From: Actinostola sp. cb2023
Taxonomy: Eukaryota > Cnidaria > Anthozoa > Actiniaria > Actinostolidae
Direction: 5' to 3'
NCBI GenBank assembly: GCA_033675265.1
Contig: JAUJYZ010001197.1
Coordinates: forward strand, 216,501 to 280,500
DNA: 64,000 nt
Below are positions 20,557 to 33,729 of this stretch, piece by piece. The notes below the pieces were generated by a model. It saw only the letters and a program-made list of their open reading frames with translations. It searched no databases and had not been told where the DNA came from. Both the position numbers and the translations under genes were made by a program. Position 1 is the stretch's first letter, and each line of letters starts with the position of its first letter.

Positions 20557-21626
20557 CACGTCAGGGCCAACCACCCCCCCAAATGGAGCATCAAAACGTG
20601 GGTAAAAAGTATATTTTGCCATAGCTTACCATCCCATGTGTTTATTTTGACCAAACTTCGCATATAGGGTCACCTCATGATGGTAAATATTTGTGATGCT
20701 TTGTGACGTCATTATGGATGTTTTATGACGTCACTATGGATGTTGCAATAATTGAACCATTTTTAGCAATATGAAATCCACTTCATTTATGTAGCGGCGA
20801 TGAAAGACGTTGTTAAGAGGAGTTGAATGCCGAAAACCGTTTGTTATTAGCGTTATTATTAGCTGAGTAATCAATATTTGAACTTTGCTAAAGGTTGGTT
20901 ATGCACGGACTGTTTGAGACTATTGGGAAATTTCGCGATATTAATTAATTTATTGTATATTTTTATGCTTGAGTGTACAGATAACATTGGAAATAGGTTG
21001 TACTGTCACTGAGAAAGGATATATGAAACATTTCCATGTTCGAGTATCTATATATCGTCTTTAATTCCATAAATCGTACTTTAGCGACGTCATGCATTAT
21101 GACGTCACAATTTAAACAATCGCTAATATTTCTATTCTCAGGACGAAAATCAAAATTTCAACATCATACGATTTTAGAAGCCCTTTAGTCTTGCATATTA
21201 CAACAAAAATGGATCCATTTTATAAAGAAATATAAAAAAAAATCGTCAAGGAGTTTATTTGCCATATGTTTTTAACCATCATGATATTCAGGGGAGGGGT
21301 GGGGAGCTTATATAGAATTTGTTATAACTCAACATATTTTTATGCTATCGACAAACGGTTTTCGGTGTTCAACTCCTCTTGACAAAGTGTTTCATTATCG
21401 CTACATAAATGAAGTAGATTCCATATTCCTAAAAATGGTTACACTATTGCAACATCCATTATGACGTCATAACACATTCATAATGACGTCACAAAACATC
21501 AAAAATATTTATCATAACAAGGTGACCCTATATACGAAGTTTGGTCAAACTAAACACATGGGATGAAAAGTTATCGCGAAAAGCAACTTTAATGCTCCAT
21601 TTTGGGGGGTGGTTGGCCCCGCCGTG
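20557..21626. mobile_element. CACTA-like non-autonomous transposon, 1070 bp, TGG target duplication, long inverted arms
   Basis: The ends are CACGTCAGGGCCAACCACC (left) and the inverted CACGGCGGGGCCAACCACC (right), flanked by TGG at 20554-20556 and 21627-21629. The interrupted repeat unit resumes exactly. Inverted similarity extends about 280 bp inward, for example ACTTCATTTATGTAGCG pairing with CGCTACATAAATGAAGT. TGACGTCA-type palindromes occur several times. A 3-bp duplication and CAC termini fit the CMC/EnSpm group. No transposase is seen. Confidence 0.8.
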
Positions 21627-22390
21627 TGGAACAAATAAGAATAGTAACTATTCCTGCACTATTCAAATCATCCAAAAACATTGATATTTATGTACACAGA
21701 AACTTAGAGGTGCAATTGCAGACTGATTTAGACCTTGGAACAAATAAGAATAGTAACTATTCCTGCACTATTCAAATCATCCAAAAACATTGATATTTAT
21801 GTACACAGAAACTTAGAGGTGCAATTGCAGACTGATTTAGACCTTGGAACAAATAAGTATAGTTACTATTCCTGCACTATTCAAATCATCCAAAAACATT
21901 GATATTTATGTACACAGAAACTTAGAGGTGCAATTGCAGACTGATTTAGACCTTGGAACAAATAAGAATAGTAACTATTCCTGCACTATTCAAATCATCC
22001 AAAAACATTGATATTTATGTACACAGAAACTTAGAGGTGCAATTGCAGACTGATTTAGACCTTGGAACAAATAAGTATAGTTACTATTCCTGCACTATTC
22101 AAATCATCCAAAAACATTGATATTTATGTACACAGAAACTTAGAGGTGCAATTATTGCAGACTGATTTAGACCTTGGAACAAATAAGAATAGTAACTATT
22201 CCTGCACTATTCAAATCATCCAAAAACATTGATATTTATGTACACAGAAACTTAGAGGTGCAATTGCAGACTGATTTAGACCTTGGAACAAATAAGTATA
22301 GTTACTATTCCTGCACTATTCAAATCATCCAAAAACATTGATATTTATGTACACAGAAACTTAAGAGGTACAATTGCAGATTGATTTGTG
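21627..22390. repeat. 109-bp minisatellite, segment 2 (7 copies)
   Basis: Same unit as 19993-20556. It includes a TAAGTATAGTTACTATTCC variant alternating with TAAGAATAGTAACTATTCC. Alternation of the two suggests a two-unit higher-order period. Confidence 0.93.
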
Positions 22391-22627
22391 TAGATGTTTT
22401 CAAAAAGTCACTTTAGATCATTTTCATGGCAGTTTTCTGTTTACAGGATGTTCATGATCACTCCAATAGCAGACCACACTTACTACCATTCACTCCTTTT
22501 CTATAAGAATAATTTCCTACAAACAAAAAAATATTGCACATATCCAGTGAAATTACAAATAAGAATACAAATGTACATGTAGTTGTCTATAGCTAACAGA
22601 TGAACAATGCAAAATAAGTGTTAGAAC

Positions 22628-22905
22628 TTGATAAGATAACCATGTGATCCATTGTTACTGTAGACTATGCATGTGACAAGATAACCATGTGATCCATTGT
22701 TACTGTAGACTGTGCATGTGATAAGATAACCACATGATCCATTGTTACTGTAGACTGTATGTGATAAGATAACCACAATCATGATCCATTGTTACTGTAG
22801 ACTGTGTATGTGATAAGATAACCACATGATCCATTGTTACTGTAGACTGTGCATGTGATAAGATAACCACATGATCCATTGTTACTGTAGACTGTGCATG
22901 TGATA
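22628..22905. repeat. 45-bp tandem repeat with GATA sites (6 copies)
   Basis: The unit contains GATAAGATAACCACATGATC, CATTGTTACTGTAGACTG and TGCATGT. Most units carry a TGATAAGATAA core, a double GATA-factor consensus. Confidence 0.9.
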
Positions 22906-24150
22906 TGAACATCTAGAACTACAAACATGAGTGTTGACTGACAATTGAGCACCAGAAAAAAAATACTGACATTTCGGTTGTAAGTCTTTTGTTGGAGAGA
23001 AAGTAAGCAAGTGAAATGGTAGAGATAGGATGTGAGTGACTAACCAATAAGAAGGTGATAATGAGATAACATCTATAAATATATTGTATGACCTGATATT
23101 ACAAGAATTACAATAAATGTTATTGTGTACATTAATTTTCTAACAACTGAAAAATTAAATGATGTTGATTATCCTGAACAGTCTTAACTACTAATAATGA
23201 AGTGTATTTCAATAAGAAGAGACTTAAAACATTGAACTATAAGTGATAAAATGTCCTCAACATAAATAAAAAAAGACAATGTTAACTGAACACCATTATC
23301 CAGTCAAAACGTGAAGAAATAATGCAGACTGGACAATAACATGTCAATTAAACAAGAGGTTCGCACACAGAGTCTGTTTATATGTTTCAATATCTTCAAG
23401 AAGTTCATATGATTGTTTGATTTACAAAATGTTATTCATCAAGAAACTGAGACCAAGCTTAAGCATACAAACATACTCTGTGCATGCCAAACTCACCAAA
23501 CTTTGGGAGCTTATCAAACTTTCAAACATATAAATTTACATTTAATTTTACTATAATATACCCTCTACTAAACTACATGTAACAATGATATGTTTATGAA
23601 AATTGTTATGAAGTTAAAAATTGATGCAATGAAAAATTTAAAAATCTATTTATTTGCTATCTGTCACATCATGGTGATGTGTAGACTGGAATGACACTTT
23701 TGTATCTGAAGTGAAAACTCAATTACTCAACAAGCAAAACAAGTTGAGGATAAAATCCAAGAAAACAAACAGTGCGTCAATGGCAATTACCCTGCTACAA
23801 TCCAAACTACTATACTTGCTTATGCACTTACATTTGTACAATGTATCTTCTTGGACACTGTCTCATTCAACGTGCTGTGCCTCACCCCAATAAAGGTTCA
23901 TCTTGGTCGCTGTCTCATTCAATGTGCTGTGGTTCGCCCCAATAAAGGTTCATCTTCAGTTGGTCAACTCTGCCATCACAGCACTGGTCCAGGTGGTCTT
24001 TGGGCATCCAGGCTTTCACTTTTGGGCAACTTTGTGAAACCACCTGGACACATTCTGAGAACAATCCAGCAAAAGCATCTTCACTCAATTTCCAGCACCA
24101 AAACTAGTATACACTAATGGAACACTCGGTGGCTTGCAGAGGAAGGAGCT
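22906..24150. other. Mostly unannotated; local duplications at 23840-24150
   Basis: No gene supported. CACTGTCTCATTCAACGTGC recurs about 62 bp later. The 23960-24150 block (ACTGGTCCAGGTGGTCTTTG and following) is repeated at about 24545-24730 inside the 73-bp array. Confidence 0.4.
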
Positions 24151-25650
24151 ACATTGTACAAGAACTGTTAAGACTAGAATTGTAACATTGATACACAAGC
24201 CACTATGCTGTCAGTCCTAGAGGAACTCTTACAAGAACTGTTAAGACTAGAATTGTAACATTGATACACAAGCCACTATGATGTCAGTCCTAGAGGAACT
24301 CTTACAACAACAAGCCACTATGATGTCAGTCCTAGAGGAACTCTTACAAGAGCTGTTAAGACTAGAATATTGTAACATTGATACACAAACCACTATGATG
24401 TCAGTCCTAGAGAAACTCTTACAAGAGCTGTTCAGACTAGAATTGCAACATTTATACACAAGCCACTATGATGCCAGTCCTAGAGGAACTGTTACAAGAG
24501 CTGTTAAAACTAGAATTGCAACATTGATACACAAGCCACTATGATGCCATCACAGTCCTGGTCCAGGTGGTCTTTGGGCATTACCTGGACACATTCTGAA
24601 AACAATCCAGCAAAAGCATCTTCACTCAATTTCAAGCACCAAAACTAGTATACACTAATGGAACACTCTGTGGCTTGCAGAGGAAGGAGCTACATTGTAC
24701 AAGAACTGTTAAGACTAGAATTGTAACATTGATGCACAAGCCACTAGGATGTCAGTCCTAGAGGAACTCTTTCAAGAGCTGTTAAGACTAGAATTGTAAC
24801 ATTGATACACAAACCACTATGATGTCAATCCTAGAGGAACTCTTACAAGAGCTGTTAAGACTATAATTGTAACATTGATGCACAAGCCACTATGATGTCA
24901 GTCCTAGAGGAACTCTTTCAAGAGCTGTTAAGACTAGAATTGTAACATTGATACACAAACCACTATGATGTCAGTCCTAGAGGAACTCTTACAAGAACTG
25001 TTAAGACTAGAATTGTAACATTGATACACAAGCCACTATGATGTCAGTCCTAGAGGAACTCTTTCAAGAGCTGTTAAGACTAGAATTGTAACATTGATAC
25101 ACAAGCCACTATGATGTCAGTCCTAGAGGAACTCTTACAAGAACTGTTAAGACTAGAATTGTAACATTGATACACAAGCCACTATGATGTCAGTCCTAGA
25201 GGAACTCTTACAAGAGCTGTTAAGACTAGAATATTGTAACATTGATACACAAGCCACTATGATGTCAGTCCTAGAGGAACTCTTACAAGAGCTGTTAAGA
25301 CTATAATTGTAACATTGATACACAAGCCACTATGATGTCAGTCCTAGAGGAACTCTTTCAAGAGCTGTTAAGACTAGAATTGTAACATTGATACACAAAC
25401 CACTATGATGTCAGTCCTAGAGGAACTCTTACAAGAGCTGTTAAGACTAGAATTGTAACATTGATACACAAGCCACTATGATGTCAGACCTAGAGGAACT
25501 CTTTCAAGAGCTGTTAAGACTAGAATTGTAACATTGATACACAAACCACTATGATGTCAGTCCTAGAGGAACTCTTACAAGAGCTGTTAAGACTAGAATT
25601 GTAACATTGATACACAAGCCACTATGATGTCAGACCTAGAGGAACTCTGA
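24151..25650. repeat. 73-bp minisatellite, about 19 copies
   Basis: The unit is GTCAGTCCTAGAGGAACTCT, TACAAGAGCTGTTAAGACTA, GAATTGTAACATTGATACAC and AAGCCACTATGAT. Units alternate between CTCTTACAAG and CTCTTTCAAG, giving a 146-bp higher-order period. A 24545-24680 block of unrelated sequence duplicates 23960-24120. Confidence 0.93.
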
Positions 25651-28600
25651 GGCTATAATTCTGACATACAGTAAAGTTCAAACAAGACAAAGAATCAAGC
25701 TGTCTGACTGGCAATATTTCCATACTTTAAGTATTCATAGACAAGTACCTGTGAAAGACATTTCAATGGCTCCTGAACACTGCCAACAGAATCTACATGA
25801 TTGTACCGATAGATGAACAATACAAAGGACTCAGAAATATTCAATATGCAATATAGAGAATGATCTGATAAATGGACAATGCAAAATAACATGAAGTAAA
25901 GTACACTACTCAACCTACTCAATACATGTGCAAAAGCAACTCCAACCTCAGGTGTGCTGTTCAATTAATAAAAGATACAGTCAAGGTCAACCCACATGTA
26001 CATTTGTACAATCAACTATTATGGAGAAAAAACTTTGAAAATAGAGAAGCCAACAGTTGTAGATGATTCCTCAGGAACCTTTAGTGATGTGTGATGATCA
26101 TTACAAAAATATAGAAAGACATCACCATAGCAACAGTTCAAACGACACAAGTAAGTTGGTTGAATGACGGGTGATGTCATGTCAATGGAATTAGACTTTG
26201 TACTCATTTAAAACAAGTCAACCCACCACCTTTGCAAGCCAAGATTTTACTTGACTCCTGATTTGAGAAAGAACCACATGCACTTGTTAAAAGCTTCATC
26301 CAGAACAATCAATGATGAAAAGAATACAAGAATGTAAGATTCTGATGTACCGTCAAGCAAGGACAAGAACTATGTCATCATACTTTATTAAAGGTGTGCT
26401 ACTTTATCTACATGAGAATTAAAGTATCTCAAAAGTATTCTATGTGATGGAGTAGACACTTTACAAACCACAAGTACTTGACATTCAAACTAGACGTGGA
26501 ATGACACTCCCTTCAAGGACTAAAATAAATTACATGCAGGGTAAATGAATGGCCATGACAGACACAAATGCCTTCTTGTCACAGCATCTACATTAAATAC
26601 ATTATAAACGATTGTTGTTCCAACGTTCAAGTTTCAGAGTAAAGACACAACAGAATCTCCACAAGTCATATATTTGATTCCAAGTTTGTCCAAGTTGAGG
26701 AGAGAAGCAAGAACATTTACAACACCCCAATTAACTACAGAAAGACCCTACATGAGCCTTGGTGTCCCAGACATACCTACATTGTACACTGTGGATCTTA
26801 CTATTTCTACTATTTCTACTACTTGTAAAGGACTAAATCATTGTGTGGTCACCAAAGGAATTTATTGGAAATTGTTGCTGTAAACTCTTGCAAGAACTTC
26901 TCAAGTCATTTTGAAGTTGAACAAATATGAACAAAACTACTAATGAAAAGAACTAGTTTTGGAGGAGTATCAAAGACACTGCTATCAACAGGAAATTCAG
27001 CCAAAAACACTAACTAAAGTTATATTACATACATGTATGTCTTCAGAATCAACACAGTTGCTCAAATCTGAACATCATGCAAGACATGCAAGATACAAAA
27101 ATGAAAAAAACAAACATGAAAAACAAACACAAAACAAGAGGCAGTTACATGTCCATGTGTAGCGCCAAACAGCAGCTGTGACCCAGGACTATATTAAATA
27201 ATTATTTCCAGAGGGTTTAAACTTCTAAATATATGATAATAATAAATTATTATAAAGGTAGGCAAGAAACCAGCACAATTAAAAGCAACTGCAACTAACC
27301 TTTATAAGAAATTGTTCTACTCGCCTAGTAAGGATCAATAAAACTATGTTGTGCAAAATACAATCTAAACTAATGGAGAGACATTTTTTACGGGGCATGA
27401 TATTTAAAATATAATTTCTTTTTTTTTTCCTAAAGGAGAAAAGAAGCGAAAAACATATACATGTACTCATTGTGATGTGTTTTACTCTTACAAAGAGGTA
27501 TTTTTCTTGCATGTCTACCAAGACACAATAGAACTTTGTTTGTTCAAAATAAAAGTAATATTTTTAAAAGTGCATGACACAATAACCAAACAGGAAGAAG
27601 AGTTTTTCAAAACAATTTAAATCCATGTACTCATTTTGAACTGTTTTACTGTGACAGAGAAGATGAAGTTTTAAGAATCTACTGCAGCCATGTACGTTTA
27701 CACTTTTATATTCTATTTATTGTATATATGTATCACAGGGCTCCTTTTCATATCAGAGGCTACTAGCCACTGACTGGACTACCCTGCTGTTTTATTTATG
27801 TTTAAATAAAGGTGTCTATCTATATATCTATTCGTGATAGAAAGAGATTGCCAAAAAGAATTTTTTTTTTTTATATTCAGCTTCAACCTGTTTATCCTTA
27901 AAGGATGGATGTGACTTGACAGTTGCTATTTTTTCCTTATAAAGATCTTATACACCATGATGTTTTCAATGATCTATCTTTGTCTGTATTGGTGAATAGC
28001 TTTCAAGGTAACTACAATAGTACTAAGCTACCATAAGCTAGTTTTCAACATGTCATTCTTACTCTGCACACTACTGTGTATGTGTGTACAATCTTTCTCA
28101 ACTCTCTTACAGTTTGAACAAAACAGTCATTTGGGCAAAATATGCACAAACCTTTGGGGACATTTAATATTTCATCCAGTGAACCATCACTGTTCCAACT
28201 GTACATTAACACTTGTTGGTTCAGTATACTCTGTTCTATATCTTTCATGCATGTATGCTGTACAGTAATAATTACAGGATTGCTTACCTTAGCCATTGTA
28301 ATGCAGACATGTAATTCCTACATGAATCTCTTATTGTCTTCTTAGGCTTGGTTCTTTCATTACAAGAACATTAACAATGGGAACGTTTTAGTTTTGATAT
28401 TTTTGGGGCACTTAAACATGATTGATATTTAAAATATAGTTTTCTCTAATTTATTAACCAATAAAAATAAACCAAATTACAACTGTAAAGAACATAAGAT
28501 TAGTATTGGATTCTAAGAATAAACCATTAAGACAGGGCAAATATCTTCTGCAGCACAACTACATGTACGTCATCCTCCCCTGTTGGTGGGTGAGGTCACT

Positions 28601-28882
28601 CTGTTATTCACATACTTCTATACATAGCTTTCCTTGAAGCCTTTCACAATTCTCAGGGATGCTCTTCCTTAAGGTTGACTTCCTTGATGTCATTCAATCA
28701 TATTCTACTCTTGATCCTGTGTGGACTTCCTACACTACATGTACTTGCTTCTTTGCAGTTTGAAATCTTTGACTTTTGTTTTCCCAAAGTTTATAAAGAT
28801 TGAATAACAACATAAACTCAAATGATTTTACTCAAATTAAACAATAGTTGACAATTCTAATACACTGATACATTAACACATA
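25651..28882. other. Unannotated AT-rich region
   Basis: No coding exon with convincing splice sites was found. A retroelement-type tail (TTTATGTTTAAATAAAGGTG followed by TCTATCTATATATC) lies at about 27790-27830. ORFs of 60-90 codons here look random. Confidence 0.3.
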
Positions 28883-29171
28883 CAGTCATTTGCAAAAATT
28901 CTGGCCGCTACGAAATATCAATATATCAATATATCGGGTGCATTATGGGTAATTAAATAATCTAAAATTCCCCTTAAAGCAGGTTAACGCCAGCAAAGTT
29001 GGTAGAAATATTTATTATAATGTTTATTTTAGTCTTACGTTTGTTGTTTGTACATTTTACTTCATTTAATAAGTTAGGAAACTGAAAATAGTATTATTTA
29101 ATTACCCATAATGCACCCGATATATTGATATATTGATATATCGTGGCGGCCAGAATTTTTGCAAATGACTG
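28883..29171. mobile_element. Tc1/mariner MITE, 289 bp, TA target duplication
   Basis: Inverted arms of about 80 bp start CAGTCATTTGCAAAAATTCT and include two to three ATATCAATAT motifs and GGGTGCATTATGGGTAATTA. TA flanks both ends (28881-28882, 29172-29173). The arms appear almost identical, implying recent activity. Confidence 0.9.
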
Positions 29172-29609
29172 TAATATAACTCATTAGATTATAATCTCTT
29201 GGCATTTTCAGTGGGTTTTATATGGTTTCTCATAAATCTGTATTGTAAAAAGTGCAAATTCTCCACTGGATTTACATTGCATGTAACGCCATACAAAATA
29301 CATTGAAATCTCATGCTTTTATCAAACTTTTCGCAGTGCTTTGCATTGGAAAGTCTGGAGTGAACTTGCGTGTTTGTATCATTGTGTTGTACCTCAGATT
29401 TGAAGTTGTACATTGTTTGTATATGCAATAGAATTACAAACCAACTACGGGTAATGACTAATGTACATGTACTGTATCTTACTATATGTATATAAGACAG
29501 TTGTAGTAACAATGATTGTGGTTGTCTAATTACAATGAACTATTGTACTAATTGACCTGTTTGCCATAGACATCTTATTTGTTCTGAGTTTAGCATGTAT
29601 TTGCACATT

Positions 29610-29915
29610 ACTATTTTATTTGTAAGCGTTCAAAAGATACTGTCATTCTAGATTTATCATGATACTATTTCTAAGTGATTGAATAGTAGTGGGTGTTGTA
29701 AGCTATTGGAGTAATCTACTGTGAGTCATTTCTATCACATTCATTGTATTTATTGACTATTTGTAAGCATTCAAAAGATACTGTCGTTCTAGATTTATCA
29801 TGATACTATTTCTAAGTGATTGAATAGTAGTGGGTGTTGTAAGATATCAGAGTAATCTACTGTGAGTCATTTCTATCACATTCATTGTATTTATTGAAGC
29901 ATTCAAAAGATAGTA
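29610..29915. repeat. Tandem duplication of about 130 bp, 2+ copies
   Basis: TTTGTAAGCATTCAAAAGAT followed by CTGTC(A/G)TTCTAGATTTATC and GTAGTGGGTGTTGTAAG recurs, with a partial third unit. Confidence 0.85.
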
Positions 29916-30149
29916 ATTATTGGCAGTGCTGGCATCTATTGAACTAAAAGTAAAGCAACATTGTCAGAATGTATCTTTGTGTATTTATTAGTGGTTATAA
30001 AATAACTATGATATAACACACACTCTGATTGGCAAAGGATGTGCATATGCGCGCAGATATTCAAAGATTTTTTAAACAAAAAAATTGAGAACTTTTCTTA
30101 AGATCATAATTATATTATGTATAAGAAAACTCAACAGCGTGTGCTGCCA

Positions 30150-30290
30150 CTATTGAGTTATAGAAGCATGCAGGAAGTGAAAGAAGACTTGGGAAGTGCG
30201 AGAAGCGCTTGGCTACGGTTCGTACTTTTCCAAACACTTCTCTCGTCTTTTTCCAATTCCCGCATGCTTCTATAACTCAATAGAGCACTC
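30150..30290. mobile_element. Fold-back MITE
   Basis: TATTGAGTTATAGAAGCATG near 30153 pairs with CATGCTTCTATAACTCAATA near 30264. The inner stem includes GGAAGTG..AGAAG against CTTCTCTCG. It lies in a larger repeat carrying CTGATTGGC. Confidence 0.75.
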
Positions 30291-30619
30291 CACCTCGTTT
30301 TCTATTTCTTCATTATTACAGTGTCAATGTTGTGTGACAGACAGACTGTACTGAGTGAGGAGGTATACCTGTGTAGCTTAGCACGTACATGTAGAAGCCT
30401 GCTGCATTTGTTGCTAGTACAATAGTAATTATAAATGTGTCAGGTGTTATTGTTGTGAATGTAACTTTAGTGATTTTGTTGTTATGGGCCACAAGACTGC
30501 AGAATGCAAGCATAATGTATCTGAATGAATGATTGTAGAGTGACAAATACCCTGGAATAAGCATGAAGAGTTAAATAATTTGCATGTTTGAAGTACCTAC
30601 AGCATGTAAGTAAATGAAT

Positions 30620-30770
30620 GAAATGTGGATGGATGGGTAGTGGGAAGTGAATGGATGGATGGGTAGTGGGAAGTGAATGGATGGATGGGTAGTGGGAAGT
30701 GAATGGATGGATGGGTAATGGGAAGTGAATGGATGGATGGGTAGTGGGAAGTGAAGTGAAGTGAATGGTT
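30620..30770. repeat. 26-bp tandem repeat, 5-6 copies
   Basis: Unit GAATGGATGGATGGGTAGTG followed by GGAAGT. The minus-strand Ser/Pro/His-rich ORFs here are artefacts. Confidence 0.9.
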
Positions 30771-31839
30771 GGAAGGGAGTGAGCAAGTGAAGTGAATAAA
30801 TGAGTCAAACCCAAATTACATATTTCTAAAACATACATGAAGGAAACAAAATGTTGGAAGGATACATTTTTTATTCTATTTATTTTTAATGCGTTCAAGA
30901 TATTCTGCAGCTTTTCCTACTACGTTCTTTCCATTTGTGAAAACTTTGAATTGTCACATTTTGCTAAACACTGGAAAATACTGAAAGTCTCTGATTCTGG
31001 TTGAATATACATTGTATACTTTAGTACAACAGCACAGAGATGATGGAGAACTTATTACCCAGCAATATGGACATTCTCAACCCAATTTAGAAATCTCTGC
31101 TACGGTTCAGATTTCTAATTGTATTTTACTCATGAATTAATAATGAATTTGATAAGATTATTTTTCAAATTTGGACTTAGTATTTCCACATGTAAGAGAG
31201 AAATGGCACATGTAAATGTAGCCTTCACCTCTGCTTAACACCACCCCCTTTATGGGTCAGGTCTTTGTGTAGCTGCCCAAAAATCCTGGCTATTGTTATA
31301 TTATTATATTGTTATATTATTATATTGTTATATTATTATATTGTCATTCTATGCATCCTTATCCCTATAACACCCCTACCCTATAACCCCCACCCCACCC
31401 TTTAACCCCCTACCCTTTAAACACCCCTCCTCCATCCGTTAAGTATTTCTTTTACAGAGTATTGATGATTGATAACATATAGGATATGTATTTTATATCC
31501 CTATTAATAAAGACGCATTATTATTATTATTATTATTATTATAATAATAATAATGTTTATTGCTTATATTGCGCATTTTAACATTTGAATATGATCAAAT
31601 GCGCATTACATAACACTAGAAATAATTATATACAAATGATAAAAAATGTTCAAACCTTACTAACTTACGAAAACTACCCCCCCCCCCCCCCCCCCCTAAA
31701 CTAAATTATCAATGTAATATATACTCATTATTATAAATAAAAATATAAAAATAAAAATAAATTAATATAAACTAAATATACAAATATTTAGTTTATACAT
31801 GTAGACAGAGAGTAAAACAAGGGCCCAGTAGGCCAGTTA
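30771..31839. other. Low-complexity region
   Basis: It holds TTATATTATTATATTG repeats (about 31295-31345), an ATT/TAA microsatellite with inverted halves (about 31518-31552) and a run of about 19-20 C (31678-31697). No gene. Confidence 0.6.
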
Positions 31840-33543
31840 GTCTCAAGGTACTTAAGGCCTGGTTCAAGCCTTAAATAGCAGAAAAACGAAAAAAATTATA
31901 ATGTCTAATCATTTTGACTAAACATCACAAAACTTGGCACAGCTTGAGAGTTTTATATCCTCTACTTATTTAAGTGAATGAAATCCAAAACAGCGTATCA
32001 CGTGGTTAACCACGTGACAAAGAATTTTGAAAACAAAATATAAAATGCGGTCGCCAGTTTAACCCTTTGACTCCCACGGCGCCCGAAACCGCCCGTAAAA
32101 ATCGATACTGCTTTTTTAAAAATTCTAACTTTCTGAATTTTCGTAACATCGATCTCATGGCCAGTTATTTGTGACAACTAGATAACTCTTCATATTTTAA
32201 CCTCAAGTAAACTGACTTACAGGTCCGATTTCTGGGCATTAGTTCAATTTGTTTGCCATAAAAATCAAAAATGCGTGTTTTTGACGCAATTCTACACCTC
32301 GAAAATGACCGACATTTGACTTGGATTTTCTTCCAAAATACATCCTTGCGAAACAAAACGCCACTTTCTCAGCAAACTTCCATCTCTCTTCTTGATATAG
32401 TCGTGAATTTTGCCCTCTCTTTTCCTTAACTCGCCGAACAATAGCCATTTCCTTAGGACCACTTTCGCTAACACGTGTTTTCCTTCTGCACGCCCGAAAA
32501 GGATGCCGGGAAACATCCTGGAATTTCGGCATAGATCTCCCCGAATCTCTGTTTTTTAAGAATATATAGAGTGTCGAGCCACTCGGTCCTACAGGCAAAA
32601 TATTGCACCGGTTGCATTCTTTACAAGTCCAAAGTCGCCAAAAATGCCTTTGTAGGTCCTGGAATCCAACACAGATAGACCAGAGAGACGATTTCACAAT
32701 TGAGACCGCCATTTTGAATTTCCAAACGGCAACGTCGAAATGTGATCGTGAATTCGTATCTAAACTCCTGATTTCTTCCAGGAGAACGGTCTCTACCACA
32801 CCAGTCAAGCTTAATGATGCTGTCCTGGGGGCTTCTGTGGTGAATAATGGCTATAAACACTCTAAAAATGCAAAATTGGCCGCTCCTAGTAGCTACGAGA
32901 TGCTGTTCCTCGTGGAGATTCACGACAAGAGAAAGATTACGTCAGAACCTGAGCCCGTGGGCTTTCAGAACTGTCAAGATTTCCATGGAAATCCCTTATA
33001 TGGAATCGAAATTTCCTATGACGTGATTAGGTCCAGAAAATCGCTAAAAAACTCAAAAATCTCTGGGTGTCAAAGGGTTAATAGGAAAGTGAAAGCAAAT
33101 AGTTGTGTATAATCACGTTTATGATCATCTATTAACCCTCGTTTAGAAAACCTGTCTTCCGCTTTTTGCAAGGAGAATATTTCGGAAAAGAGGTCACGTG
33201 ACCATTTCATCAGATTATATTTCTGTAGTTTTCTCTTAAACTATATATAATTCCGAGGTTTTCTAAACGCTATCTTGTTTAACTGATTATCCTTAACGCT
33301 ATTACGTAAACGGTATTTCATTGTGAATTGAATTCGCGACCGCATTTAAGAAAAACTATATTTTCCTCCATAAGGTCACGTGACCTCATGACGTCACAAT
33401 TGTTAGATCCAAATTGTCTCAAATCTTGTATATAACCTTATGCCTAAATATGAGTGCCTAAGTAAATTAGAGCAGCGAGTTATTACAAGAAATGTGATTT
33501 TCCAATTTGCCTTTTTGAACCAGGCCTTAAGTACCTTGAGGTG
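31840..33543. mobile_element. Transposon with TTA target duplication, host of a nested piggyBac-like element
   Basis: The ends share CTCAAGGTACTTAAGGCCTG continuing to GTTCAA in inverted orientation (31842 onward and up to 33541). TTA at 31837-31839 and 33544-33546 suggests a PIF/Harbinger-type duplication. Without the nested insertion it is about 685 bp. GTCACGTGAC palindromes occur in the right half. Confidence 0.65.
32063..33077. mobile_element. piggyBac-like non-autonomous element, 1015 bp, TTAA target duplication
   Basis: CCCTTTGACTCCCA at the left and its near-complement TGGGTGTCAAAGGG at the right are flanked by TTAA (32059-32062, 33078-33081). TTAA plus CCC-starting ends is the piggyBac signature. 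ORFs inside (for example 32239-32808 minus) overlap each other on both strands and show no DDD transposase motifs. Confidence 0.75.
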
Positions 33544-33729
33544 TTAATCCAGGGTTAATTTGACTGATTTTCTTCAGGAACTAGTATATACTATAAGTTG
33601 ATTGTCATTGCACCAACGCTGTCTCTGTTAGTTTAACCACTAGTCCCTACAGTTTTCTAACAGCTTTATTCTGCATTAGCACTAATTGACTTTTCAGAAA
33701 TCCAGGCCAAGTAAATCCTTTTGTCTCTT

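Noticed and set aside
19993..22390. CRISPR-like regular repeats
   Set aside because: Units are contiguous with no unique spacers, and the DNA is eukaryotic.
22447..22505. Possible terminal exon after TTTACAG (DVHDHSNSRPHLLPFTPFL)
   Set aside because: Very short, no neighbouring exon in phase, no recognisable similarity.
32239..32808. 190-codon minus ORF inside the piggyBac-like element
   Set aside because: No transposase motifs, and the plus strand is open over part of the same DNA.
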